Positions 22,195 through 33,760 of a DNA stretch of 64,000 nt are shown piece after piece. The stretch is taken from the NCBI GenBank assembly GCA_963932465.1, contig OZ010792.1, positions 187,087,377 to 187,151,376 on the forward strand, in the 5' to 3' direction. The stretch's first letter is position 1. Every line of letters begins with the position of its first letter. This stretch comes from Maratus speciosus (Eukaryota; Arthropoda; Arachnida; Araneae; Salticidae). Both the position numbers and the translations under genes were made by a program. The notes under the pieces are model-generated. The model was not told the DNA's origin, searched no databases, and saw nothing but the letters and a program-made list of their open reading frames with translations.

Positions 22195-22390
22195 TTGATA
22201 AGTTAGAATAAATCTTCACACACCTGCCAACCCACTTCGCTTCATTTTGAACGTTCCAACGATAATAATTCGAAAGGACTCAGTTTTCCAATTTCATATT
22301 TTCTATTCTCAAACCTTATATTGAGTATGATTGTACTTGAAAGTACTAGGCTTTAGATATACAATTTTGAGTATTTTATATATTTGTTAT
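22195..22390 (-). repeat. Outer inverted repeat, right copy
   Basis: The reverse complement of 7030-7220 with scattered differences; it shares CCTAGTACTTTCAA and GTCCTTTCGAAT. Together the two copies bracket 15.3 kb of nested insertions within intron 2. Confidence 0.65.
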
Positions 22391-22518
22391 GATACATCAT
22401 AGTTTTCTGTTTGCTTAATAATTTAATTTCTATTAACCACTATTTATTTAGTTAATAAAAAGTTAGTCCAATCAAAAACTTTTTTTATCTTTCCAAATAA
22501 CAATTTAAAATATCTATA

Positions 22519-22576
22519 CAGTGAAACCCCGATTTAACGTTATTCAAGGGACCATACAGAAATGATGTTAAATTGG
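22519..22576 (+). repeat. Solitary Tigger/pogo-like terminal repeat
   Basis: TA is followed by CAGTGAAACCCCGATTTAAC, close to the end of the complete Tigger element at 30356 (CAGTCAAACCCCGATTTAG). A partial reverse copy (TTAAATTGGGGC) follows at 22568-22579. No matching right end was found, so this is an orphan end or a degenerate MITE. Confidence 0.5.
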
Positions 22577-22998
22577 GGCAAGACTAAAACAAAACATTGA
22601 GCGTAAAAGAAAGACTAATTTAGATAAGATAATTTCATTTTTTGATTTACAATGATTTAGACATAATTTTTCTAAATTATGTTTAAAAGAATTGGTTATT
22701 TTATTTTATGTACTGTTTTTAGTAGCTACAAATCGTTTTCTAAACTTAGAGGATATTTTCTGTAAGCTTTTTTATTGGTCACTATTTCAAAGGAATAATC
22801 TATATTTTACTACCATATTTTACCACCTAAAATTAATAATAAATTTCTAATGAATGCTATCAGTTCCGTTCTAGTAAACAAGCATAATCGAATAAATTAA
22901 AAAAGTATTGGTGCGGATGGAAGAGAGGAGGATTGTCGAATATTGCACCCACAGTTGGTAAGAAAGACAAAAATAGAAGAGATTCCGAATTTTGAGCG

Positions 22999-23280
22999 AT
23001 GTTGAACGCACTAACATCAACACAGGAGTTTATAAAAAAGTTCAGGGAAATAAGTATTGAAAAAGATGATGTACTGGTAAGTTTCGATGTGAAAGAACTG
23101 TATCCCTCGGTAAATACAAAGGAGATAGCAAATGTAGTAAATGAAAAACTATAAGAAAAATTTGGGAAAAACCAAATGGCAGATGTATATATTAGATCAA
23201 GTAACTTAGTAATAAACGAGAGTTACTTCTCATTTGATGGCCGCTTTTACAAGCAGATCAATGGATCAAGAGGACATCAT
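22999..23280 (+). pseudogene. Penelope-like element reverse transcriptase fragment
   Basis: The frame reads DDVLVSFDVKELYPSVNTKE, a stop after VVNEKL (about 23151), then YFSFDGRFYKQINGS. The pair SFDVxxLYPSVP and YFxFxGxxYxQxxGxxMGSPLS is characteristic of Penelope-like RTs (motif with the first catalytic Asp, and the block just before the YxDD region). The fragment stops at GHH where MGSPLS is expected. Neither the rest of the RT nor a GIY-YIG endonuclease is visible nearby, so it is a dead fragment of under 300 bp. Confidence 0.7.
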
Positions 23281-24393
23281 TTAATTAAGTAAACATACTC
23301 TTTATGGTTGATGGGATTTGCCCATAACCATTATTAGTTTGAAAAACAAACTGATCTAAAACTAAATTTATTTTATAGCAGAGTTATTTTAAGCACAGTG
23401 TAAAGCACCATATTTGAGTAATGTTTATTGTAAATTGTAATTCTGTTCTTAATAGATATAATTTCTGCTTCATAGGAAATAAATAAGCTACTGTGTTTTT
23501 GAAACAACATGACAGAAGAAGTTTAAAAACAAACAACTTTTATTCTTCATAAAAATAACAATCTTGATTAAATAAATGCAAGGAAGCAATCTTGATATAT
23601 TAAACTTGCACATTTTATACTTCCACATGAAAAAGACAACATTCAAAATATAAATATATTTCCAATGGGTATCAAATTAATAAATTATTCTAACTCAGCA
23701 CTGTATCAAACTAAAACAGAAAAAAGTATCTGCTTGTTGTTTCATTTAATCATAGTGTCAAACCACAAAATCATATCTCACTCTCAGATAAAATAAACAA
23801 CTTTTCTGGACTGCTAGCCACAGAATAAACATCAGGAAAAGGAGCAGCTATCAGTGACATTCACTCACTGTATTTAAGGAGTGAAGGAATGACCTAGAAC
23901 AGGAAGTCAATGCCCTCTTCAGTCAACAGCTGAGAAATATGAATATTAATTAACTTCCTGCATGTACAATGTATGGATGTATGATGTCATCACCCAAGTG
24001 AAAAGTGAAAGCAGATGTTCATCAAAGTGGGGAGAATGACACTTGCAATTTATAATCACCAGCAAAAAGGTAAACAAGTTTAAGTTGATTCAAACAATTT
24101 ATTTAGGAAGTTTTGAATGAAATATAAGAGAGTTTTTAAAAGATAGTTAATCTTAACAATAAATATATTTAAAAAATGATTGAAGTAATAAATATCTTTT
24201 AAAGTAGATTTTATTAAATTAAACTTTAGGAAGTGTTGAGAACTTTAAATACTTAAGGAGGTTTTTAAACCTGACACTTTAACCATTTTACTATTCACTT
24301 AAAACTGGCAATTTTTTGTTGTTATTGTTGAGGTGATGATTAATCTCTTTTGAGGAAAATTAAGATTCTTTGTAAATTATTTCTTTATTTTAG
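23281..24393. other. End of intron 2, no gene seen
   Basis: AT-rich sequence without ORFs or repeats that I recognise, ending in the acceptor of the exon at 24394. Confidence 0.5.
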
Positions 24394-24525
24394 TTGAGAA
24401 ATGTATTTAAATTTCTTCTTGGAAGTTTATTTGAATTCAACCTGCCAGAAGACATTATTGATCCCAACAAGATGAGACCTTTGGATATATATATGCTTCA
24501 CTTACTGAAGAACTTCTTGATAAAA
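24394..24525 (+). CDS. IARS2: IARS2-like exon, start of the anticodon-binding helical domain
   Basis: This exon has 44 codons and is phase 0 on both sides. The acceptor is tttattttag and the donor gtaaattt. It encodes LRNVFKFLLGSLFEF at the start and DIYMLHLLKNFLIK at the end. The pattern LRN..RFLLGN..DF followed by D.YML..L is the usual start of the anticodon-binding domain of bacterial-type IleRS, ValRS and LeuRS. The intron before it is 17.5 kb and carries a damaged Gypsy element, a LINE and satellites. Confidence 0.92.
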
Positions 24526-24709
24526 GTAAATTTGTTTATATTTGTGTTGCTTTATTCACAGTGTCATTTTCCTTAAATTGTATTATAGAGTATTTTAATA
24601 TAAAATTGTTCTTCATTTAAAGTGCCTGTTAAAGTATGTTTTTCATGCTTACTTTATCCAGTTACTACATTTCATAAATACCCAAATGAATTAAAATATA
24701 TGTATGTAT

Positions 24710-25440
24710 TAGGGATGCACCAAATAGTGATTTTGGCCAAATACCAATTATTCAGCTTGTCGATTACTTTTAAATTTCAGACTTTGAAAGTATTATAAGT
24801 TAATAAAAAAGTTAAATTTTGAAATGATTTTACATAATGTTTAACACGTATACTTCCATATTGATAAACAAGATCTTTTTACAAGTAAATTCTACACTAA
24901 AAAAATTTTTGCTTTGAATTGTTATTTAAGAAGAGGATAGTTTTAAAACTTCTTTAATTGATAAAATTTTTAATTTCATGGATTCCTTTCTGAATTAAAA
25001 CGAATGAAATTTTCTTATATTCTAAAACAAGTATTTTAAAATCAAAGTAAAATTTTGAAGGGATTGGATGAAAAATTGTACTGTCATATACTGTTTATTT
25101 GTCAGGAATAGGGATGTACCGAATAGTGATTTTGGTTGAGTACCGAATATTCGGCTTACAGGCTAACCAAATACCAAACATTTGGCCAGCTGAATAGTAG
25201 CTGTTAAACCAAATACCGAATGTTTGGCTGGCCGAATGCTTTTACATTTCAAAGTTTAAAGGCATGAAAATGTTAAATTTTAAAACAATTTTTCATAATA
25301 TTTAATACAGAAACTTATATTTTGACAATCAAGAACTTTTTGCAAGTAAACTTTATATTGGAAAAAATCTGCTTTGAGTTATTTAAGACAAAGATAGTTA
25401 TAAAACTGTTTTACTAAAGTAAAAATAAATAATACAATCT
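24710..25440 (+). repeat. Tandem duplication of the hAT-like element's left end
   Basis: The end sequence starting TAGGGATGCACC at 24710 is repeated from 25109 as TAGGGATGTACCGAATAGTG. Both are followed by diverged versions of the same ~330 bp (AAAGTTAAATTTTGAAATG versus AAATGTTAAATTTTAAAAC). The second copy has extra TTTGGCC-type words. Confidence 0.65.
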
Positions 25441-26289
25441 ATTGAAATGGTGACAACTCATGCAGGGTTGGGTTTTTGACGTCAAAAACTGGTTTTTGAC
25501 ATGACAAGCATCAAAAACTGGTTTAAACTGTCGGAAACTGCCAAATGCATGTAACACGCTAAAACATTTTAACAATAGGTAAACATTAAATAAGTCAATG
25601 ATTTATGTGATCTTAAAATATATTATTTGCAATAAAATATTTTTTTTTTTTTTTTTTGGATTTTTCAACAGGAAGAAAATAATTTTGTACAATTAAATAA
25701 TCCGGATCAATTTTACCGCGCAGCACACTGCAGCACACCACATGTTTAGCACATTTATTTACACCCAAAAGATTTTTGAGTTTTAGAGTGTATGAAGCGC
25801 TAAAAAAAAAATCTGTCTCTTAATTGATGCTGAGCTTGTAGGACTTGATAGCAAAAGCATTGCTAGATGAGCAAGTTTTGAAGCAGGCTCAAAAAGCTGT
25901 TGCATTTAATGATACCTTTCCACCAAGCAATGGAGTCCTCCCTATAGCACTGAAATAAGAAGACGGGAAAGGGGATTCTTTAGCTTCATACACAGTCAGC
26001 ATGGGTAAGCATCCATAAATTCTCTCTGTAGCTCAAACGCGAACTGAATCAACTGATACAGCAGTCAACCCTTGCTTCTGATGGTTGGGATGCAAAGTAT
26101 AAGCCAAACAATAGTATGGTTTCATGATTTGATCCCTTCTATTATGTACTTTTTCAATATGGGCTTAAAGGAATTTTCTTTTAGATGACTGAGCCAATTT
26201 TGTTCAGTTTTAAAATCAAAAACATTTTTATATATTGAAAGAAAGCATGTTTTAAAAAGATTTTGACTTTAAGTTTTTTTTTTTTTTAA

Positions 26290-27778
26290 CTAGGGGGCTC
26301 TGCCCCCTACGAGCTACGCTCGCCAACCCCCGTTCAGGCACACCTAAATCCAAAAAGCTCGCTAATTTGATCGGCTTTAAAAATATTGAATTAAAATTTA
26401 AAAAAACAGTAGCGATCTCTCTGTAAACGGGCTTCCATTCGTTTTCCTTGGATTGGAGATTTTTAAGGCCAAATCTGCTGCTGTTAAGAGATACAATGGC
26501 TGTTTTCGTATTTAATTAAAAAAAATAGTTAAACATTTGAAAATAAGCTAATGTAAAATGAATTAAGTAAACAGTGTCATTGTCTCCCGGTATTTTTTAA
26601 CAGCGCTGTAAGATAGTTCTTTTAAATAATTCATTTTAAATGTATCGTTTCAAATCTGACGTAATTTACACCAAAGTTTTATTTCTCTTATTAATATTCA
26701 CGTGAAAATACTTTTGTTGTTAGAAGAAATTATTATTTGTGCTGTCTTCGAATTCATGATAATAGTTGAAAAGATTATCTCAAAATATCTCGCGCAAATG
26801 TATTTTTCAATTTAAATTGTTTTGCTACATTTTTTGCCATTTTAAATATGACGTAATTTCCTCAAATCACAAGTTTCAACGCATGATAATGATTTTTTTA
26901 ATTTTAAGATTTTGTTTCTCTTTTAAAATTTAAGTGCAAATATGGTTCGGCACATATGTCATATCAGAAAAATATTGTCGCAATTTTTTTCTGACGCCAA
27001 TTTCATATACGCAATGGGTACTTAACTGGTGCTAAAGTGTCGTTATTTTGTTTGATATGGTAACCCAGATGTTGTTGTTTATGCTATTAATGTTTTCGCC
27101 AAACTGGCGTCGGAAAAAAAAATTGCGCCAATATGGGGCGTATATATGACATCTGTGCCTATGGTTCTTATGACGTAATTTTCCTGCTTTTAACATGTAA
27201 TCATTTAATTCTAATTTTAAAGTTTTTTTTCTGTTTGTAATAGTCACGTGTAAATAAATTTTTAATACGAAGTAAACATTATTGTTTGCGCTGTTTATAC
27301 AACTGGCAACAGTTTAAATTAATAACATTTTCTAAAATTTGTAAAAAATATCTCTCGAAATGCTGAAAATTTGAATTTAAAATTGAAATAAAACCTCAAA
27401 AATGAGTTAATTAAGAAAAATAAATTCAATCTGCACACCGGGAACTTATAATGTATAAATGATCTAAAAATGATTAAATTCTCATGTATAGTTTTTGCTC
27501 CAATAAAACTTTTTTAATGGAACGATTTTGTCCAACTTTAGCATTAAATATCTCTTAAAATAATTCTTCGATTTGAAAGCTGCCTGCATCAGCGTGTTTA
27601 TCAAACATTTCTCTATAATACCACCGATTTTCATATTTTTGTATGCAACAGTTTTTTTAATATTAACGATGAAAGGCCATGCTTAAGCATTCAAATTGAA
27701 TGCGATCTACCCGGAATATCTACGCAGATTTTCATTGGTCCATTTCCAAATCAAAACTTTTTTTTATATATAGAAGGA
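26290..27778 (-). mobile_element. Non-autonomous Helitron, complete
   Basis: On the minus strand it begins A|TCCTTCTATATATAAAA and ends with the GGGGGCAGAGCCCCC hairpin, then CTAG|T, matching Helitron rules at both ends including the A and T flanks. The last ~60 bases at the 27.7-kb side match the Helitron at 1281-5698 (CATTTCCAAA words at 5651 and 27741). It is 1.49 kb with no Rep/helicase coding. The short minus ORF at 27032-27247 is not recognisable. Confidence 0.75.
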
Positions 27779-28104
27779 TTACTTCTCTTATTTTGTAAAT
27801 GTTTAAAATTAATAATCCAATTTCAATTTTGAATGGAATGGTTATTGCCTAGACTAGAATAACATTGATGCACATTATCTTGTTATATATATATATACAA
27901 AAAAATCTGCACTTTTCTAAGTTTTTTTTTTCCCCATAAAAAAAGCTAGCTGTAGCTTTAAGCTCTCAAAAGTAAGCGAAATTAAAACGATTTTAAGTAA
28001 GAGAAAAAATGTACAGCTCAGGTGAGCTCAATGTCTACTTTTTAGGAAAACACAATTTTACAAAAAAAATTTAAATAAAAATTTTACCCTGTTAAAAAGT
28101 TGTA

Positions 28105-28508
28105 CTTATCAATAATACTTTACTATGTACTAATTACTGATATACAGTAAGAGTGAATTTAAAATATTGCATGTAATGTTGTCATGTGTGACATTTAATT
28201 TGAATTTTTACAGATCAATTTAGTATTTGAGGTTTTTGACAAGACGGTATAAACTATGGTTTAAACCCGACATAAACTGACGCATGTCAAAAACTTGCCA
28301 ACCCTGTAATTATTACTAATACTATATACTAATTATACATTACAGTAATAGTGAATTTTAAATATTACATCTAATGTGTGACATTTAATGTGAAATTTTA
28401 CAGATCACTGTAAGTATTTGAGGTTTTTGACGAGGTTTTTGACATGACGGTTTAAACTGCAGTTTAAACCGTCAAAAACTGACACGTGTCAAAAACCTGC
28501 CAACCCTG
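28105..28508 (+). repeat. 202-bp tandem duplication of the second hAT-like element's right end
   Basis: The terminal sequence ending GCCAACCCTG occurs at 28306 and again at 28508, each preceded by the same ~200 bp (ACAGTAA.AGTGAATTT, TGTGACATTTAAT, TACAGATCA.T, GAGGTTTTTGAC). The element therefore has two consecutive right ends. Confidence 0.75.
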
Positions 28509-29377
28509 CAACTCAGTAAGAATAACTTTTCTACTCCCTTTGATTTAGCAAGGAAGTTTTTAAATGCATCCTAGGTCAGTGTCTGGAGTGCACAGTCATT
28601 TTTACAGATTATAAACAAACAGGTTGTTCTTAAAATCTTTCAACAAACAACATCTTGACCTATTTATCCCATCAAAACACAATACATTCAATCTAAAATA
28701 CTGGGTATGTAACTACAAACCGAAGCGAAGTTTTCATTCACAACTTTATCAACAATGAAGATATCTTAGCGAGATTTATTGCATATTAGTTTTGCTTGTA
28801 TTAAATGTGATGATTGAAATTGACTGAATTTTGACCAGTGACACAGTATAAATACTGTCAACTGCATTCTGAATAAAAGAATGTCTAGCTCATAGTTGTT
28901 TAGATATGAATGGTGGCAATTTCCAGCACTTCTCATCATATCCTATTTCTAAGAAATCAAAGCAAGTCTGTTGAAAATATAGTTTTGATATCTCCATTAT
29001 TGTTAAAAGTAACAAATGAAAATCCATGTATGACCTTGAGTGAGATGAAGTACACTATATTTATGACTGAATAAGTTATTTTGGTTTCCTGGACAAAAAT
29101 TGTGTGTCTTGATGTCTATTTTCAAAACTCTGAATGTTTTTCTATTTTGTCTAGAAACATCCTTTTTGTGAAAAAGCAAGGAACAGATTATTTACTAGAC
29201 AATGCTCGGGAGCGTGCTTTGGTAGAATATTAATGTCTATGAAAATCCTCATTAATGGTTAATTTTCTTAACGGATACTTTAGAAATATCAAGGGGGAAT
29301 CGGCCGAATAGTTTGATATTCGGCCTAACCTAATATTCGGTAACATGGCCGAATACCGAATATTCAGTGCATCCCTA

Positions 29378-30355
29378 GATGTATACAATTACGGTAAATT
29401 GTGTATAAGTTTCTCCTTGTTTATTTTTATTTTACATTTATAAATGTTTCATTTTGATCTTATTAATTTTAATTGGAAAGTGTTTCTTTTGCTTAATATA
29501 TAATTTTTCTTTAAACTTGGAAATAAAAACTAGAGAGTTTACATTTCTCATTTCAAACATTTGCAAATAAAAATTCAGTAGCAACTCTATACTTATTAAA
29601 TACTAGATATAAGTAAGCTCAGAATAAGAGTGAACTATATGAATAGCTGAGTACCTTTTCTCCATTCAATATAATAACTGTATTCATTGCAGACCAAAAC
29701 TTATATCCCTTTTCTGAGAATTGTTGAGTGCAACAGATTGTTAACTGCTAAAACTCTTTTTAAAATATAGTGTTTTTGTTTGATTGAATAAATCCATCAA
29801 AGTAATAATTGTGAAACCATCGTGTAAAATTTGTTACATCACCAGAATTGTAAATTTAGTATTGCTTGTAACTGAATACTCATTATGCTGTGTGTTACAA
29901 CTTATCCCTGTAATTAAAATCACATGAATACCCATAAAAGTGGAAGTAAAGAAAAACTTGTTTTTGCCGTCATTATCAGGTCAAAGAATTTTCATTCTTC
30001 TACTGCAAATAGCCCAAGTGAATTTCTTTTCCTTTACTGACCAGTCTTATTTCTGTTCCTATTTTCACATTAATCTCTTCTGAAATTCCATTTACTCCTA
30101 AAATATTCTGAAATTAAAAGGTTCTGTCATTAAAAGACAAGATGACTATTTTAAAAGGTGATAAAAAAAAAGAATTATTAAAATCTGAGTTTAAAAAAAA
30201 AAACTGGAAAAATGGATTTTATTATTTCCGTCACAAATTTGGACAAAATTTCTATTGATATGAAGTGAATTTCTAAACTCGCCTTATCCAAAATTTAAAA
30301 AAATCGAGTTTTCTTTATCAATCTATTCTGTTGTTGAATCTGCCAAAAAGAACTA
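29378..30355. other. Intron 3 sequence, no gene seen
   Basis: AT-rich sequence without supported coding or RNA features. TAAACTCGCCTTATCC at about 30275-30290 is matched in reverse complement around 37510, just outside the Tigger element, and may be an old outer repeat. Confidence 0.4.
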
Positions 30356-31324
30356 CAGTCAAACCCCGATTTAGTGCCATCCCGAAATAGCGCCAATCCC
30401 GTTTAACCGCCAATTGTGTCTATGAACAAATCTGCTAAATAGGAATTTCAATGTAATGTATCCGTTAAAGCGGCAAATCGATATAACGCCAAAAAAATAG
30501 TTCTAGAAATTATTGTATTTTCTTTGCATGTCTTTCTTTCTAAAAATTTTTGTTAGAATTTCAACGGGTACTTCCTTTTTCTGTGTCTAGATGTTTTCAA
30601 GCTCGATACAAACTTTATTAAATTGCAAAGAATTCATATTGTTCTCAACACCTGCCAAAATGCAACTGCGGCCCATTATGCCTGTCATTGCGAGAAGAAA
30701 AATACAGCGCGCTGGGCTGCCGAGCAAGTGAAAGTTCTGATTTCGACTGGCGAGCAAATGACCCAATGCGATTCTGAAGCGGGTGGGAAACAAAGCGTGG
30801 CACGCCATTGGCCGAAAGGGTCTCTCCTCTCTCAGATGAGAACAATGCAGAAAAGACCTTCTCCGTCCACTGAACGAGAGTCCTAAGGAAAAGGAATAGC
30901 TGAAAAACTGCCTGCAGTTTATGTCGATTTCTAGAAAAAAAAACGGTGTGCAATGCAAAATCACTCATTCAAAGTTTCGGTCAGACGTTGATTGCAACAT
31001 CGAAGAATTCACCAGCTAAATCTGTAAAATATCCTGTCTCTTTATTTTAACTCATTATGGCGATATGAGCAGTTTTATCAATTTCAAATCAAATCGGGAA
31101 ATTTGTGAATATAAAGAAAGAAATGTGAATGAATCGCAGCAACACATCTTTAATCAATTTTCTAAATTCTAGAAAAAGCCTGTTAGGGAACCCTGCATCA
31201 GAGACATTTTAATGAATACAGAAAAATGCATTAACACCAACGATCTGCAGTCAAATGTAAAAAGACTGAAAACAGCGAAATGAAGACTTAGGGGATGCCC
31301 TATGCACATGGATATAACAAATGA

Positions 31325-31411
31325 GCAGGGTTGGCAAGTTTCTTCCAAAGTGGAAAAAACCGGCCGGAAGAAATAGGTTTCTTCCAAGTGGAAGAAATGG
31401 AAGAAACTGTT
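31325..31411 (+). repeat. Orphan end of a CAGGGTTGGCAAG-type element
   Basis: CAGGGTTGGCAAGTTTCTTCC and the following repeated CTTCCA..TGGAAGAAA words resemble the left end of the hAT-like family at 25463 and 47612. No partner end was found in the Tigger element, so it is probably a truncated copy. Confidence 0.45.
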
Positions 31412-32140
31412 ATTCTTTAACAATTTACAATATAAGTTTCAACTTTGTAAGAAACAATAAATGTATTCTTTTTATAGATAACCTTAAGTAAATTTCATTA
31501 GACCTATACAAATTTAATTAATTATATAGGTTAAGTTAATAATTACATCATTTTTTTAAGCCAAGATCACATACCGACACCTGTTCAAAGCTTTTCAATT
31601 ATTCGCTACTTGAAGAAAAGAAATTTGATCAAAATTATACAAAATCAATTAAAAGTTATCAATTTCAATTTAACCAACATATTTTTAAAATTATTTAGAC
31701 TTCTGAAACTAGTAGTAAACAGTGCGAACCATTTACGAATGGTAGAAAGAAATTCAATTAAATAAAAGACAGTGCTTTTAATTTGCATCAATTTTATTAA
31801 AGTAAGTAATACACAATAATTAATGTTTTAAAAATTTCATTAAAATCCTTATTTTTCTTACTATAGTGCAACATGGTATAACAAAACAAAAGTTTTTTAG
31901 CAGTCGGATGCTGCAATCGGTTTATCAACTTAGAATGGATCCAAAAGAGGAAAAAAAATTCTTTTAAGTCTTACAGAACATGAAGGAGAGTTTAAAAGCA
32001 TTTAGACATACCCAGGCATTTTTAGAGCATTAATCACAGTACTCACTTAAACTTTCATTTATTGCCTGTGTTGTACAGTAAAATAATCCATAATCACCTT
32101 TAAAATAATGTATTTTTATATGAAAAATAAAGAATTTGCA

Positions 32141-32143
<3 letters not shown>

Positions 32144-32176
<33 letters not shown>
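32144..32176. repeat. A33 homopolymer upstream of the transposase
   Basis: An uninterrupted run of A, roughly 260 bases before the recognisable transposase begins. It may be the tail of a retroposed insertion that removed the N-terminal DNA-binding part; no such insertion is otherwise evident. Confidence 0.5.
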
Positions 32177-32177
<1 letters not shown>

Positions 32178-32436
32178 AGAATTGGCATAATTAACGAGAA
32201 AATATCCCTCTACCTCTAAAATTGTAAAATCAATCACCTGTAAATGCATGCTGAACCTGAAGTTTGTTATTAAAAAATAACTTACTTTTCCAAAAATAAT
32301 ATTTTTAATATTAATTAAATTTTCCACTTTAGATTTCATATAGTTATACTTTGAGTTTAATTCTTTTACATAGTTAATATACTTTAATTTTGAGCATCTG
32401 TTTTGGTTTCTGTTGGTTTCTTCCATTTCGAATACA

Positions 32437-33590
32437 GAAGTGGCTGGTTGAACAGATTAAAAAAGCGATGAGGATTCTCTCAGTACATATGAATCACGAA
32501 ACTGCAGGTGTTGATGAAGATATTGTGTTAAATGGTCGTAAAGAACTGAGTGCGCTGACTTTAGAGTATAAACCAGAGGATGGCTACAATATGGATGAAA
32601 GTGGCCTTTTTTACCGCTTGCAGCCAGATAAAACAATTTCGAGAGTACCTGCTAAAGGATGCAAAAAAAAAAAAAAACGTGTGTCTCTTGTGTTCTGTAC
32701 GAATAGTGATGGGTCTGATAAAAGAGCTATGACAATGATTGGAAAATCGTGTTAGCCAAGATGTTTAAAAATTTTTAATCCTGCTGTTTATGTAGATTAT
32801 GAGTGTTACCTGTAGTATGAGCTTGTTACTTGTTACAAGAAAGCTTTGATAACTGCAGCATTATTTCAAAAATGGTTAGTAAATTTCAACTTAGAAATGA
32901 TAAGAAGCAAATGCCATATTTTAATTATTTTGGATAATGCCCCTTGTCACATAGCATATCCAATGAGCAATATCCGCATTGAATTTTTATTTCCTGACAA
33001 TACTGGATTTTTACAACCTTTTGGATACGGGCATAATAAACTTATTCAAAGCTCATTATCAAATGTATCATTGCCACCATATCATTGAAAAGATCAGTAA
33101 ACATTATTTTTCTCCAATCCTTTTACATGGTGCTATTCGCATGGTAAAAAAAGAATGGGATGAAATTTCATCAGAAACTATTGTTAACTGCTGGAAACAT
33201 ACTAGATTGATTAAATCTGAAGGATCTACTAAAAAACAAAACAGCATATCACTTCAAGAACTACAAGACTAAATACACAAATTAACAGCTATTGAGCATC
33301 CTCTATCGGCGATTGAATACATTAATATAGACAAAAGTGTTCCAACATTTGAAGATTTGACATCCGGAGAAATTGTTGCCAATCAAAATCAAAATTCAAA
33401 TTCACCTGACAGCGAATCTAAAGAAGCTGAAACGCCGCATATTAATAAGAATTTTTTTAGGAAAACATGTAACTGATAAAAAAAGAATGATGAACAATCT
33501 TTCAGTTGTAGAAAAGATATTGAAAAAGTCAATATTGAAAAGAAAACTCAAACTAGCATTTTAAAATATTTCCCTGTGAAAGATATTTAA
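32437..33590 (+). pseudogene. Tigger/pogo DDE transposase, broken
   Basis: The frame starts with IQKWLVEQIKKAMRILSVHM and contains the DDE_1 signature NMDESGLFYRLQPDKT (first Asp) and KKKKRVSLVFCTNSDGSDK. After a stop at about 32753 it continues through ALITAALFQKWLVNF and HILIILDNAPCH (second Asp) to FLFPDNTGFLQP. A frameshift near 33025 leads to DTGIINLFKAHY, supplying the third Asp of the DDD/E triad. The C-terminal part reads MVKKEWDEISSETIVNCWKH. The N-terminal HTH/CENP-B-type DNA-binding domains normally ahead of the catalytic core are not visible. The catalytic residues survive but stops and frameshifts make it inactive. Confidence 0.85.
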
Positions 33591-33760
33591 AGTAAAATAA
33601 ATTCAGTATGAGATTTAATGCATATGTGTGTCTGTTATGTGCATAATTATCTACTTTTTCTAATATTGATTATATAAAGAGGTAAGTGTATGTTAATTTC
33701 ATACATTAATTGGATAATTTTTTAATCATACAGTATTAATTATATTATGTATATTAATTA

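Larger units (their letters stand above)
25463..28508. mobile_element. Second hAT-like element (CAGGGTTGG ends), nested
   Basis: The ends are CAGGGTTGGGTTTTTGACG and, in reverse complement, CAGGGTTGGCAGGTTTTTGAC. CAACTCA is present on both flanks (25454-25460 and 28509-28515), consistent with an 8-bp duplication carrying a small change. The subterminal region is rich in GGTTTAAAC and TTTTTGAC words. The interior is mostly a Helitron (26290-27778). The same family makes the large element at 47612-58296. Confidence 0.7.
24710..29377. mobile_element. hAT-like element with TAGGGATGCACC ends, containing further insertions
   Basis: The left end TAGGGATGCACCAAATA and the right end (reverse complement TAGGGATGCACTGAATATTC) are matching TIRs, followed inside on both sides by subterminal words such as ACCGAATATTCGG and TTTGGC. 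The flanks GTATGTAT (left) and GATGTATA (right) share ATGTAT and look like a slightly eroded 8-bp duplication. The interior has no transposase; most of it is the nested element 25463-28508. The hAT assignment is by termini only. Confidence 0.62.

Noticed and set aside
30587..30968. Overlapping ORFs on both strands in a GC-richer patch of the Tigger element
   Set aside because: Two frames on the minus strand and one on the plus strand compete. None has a Tigger DNA-binding motif that I can recognise.
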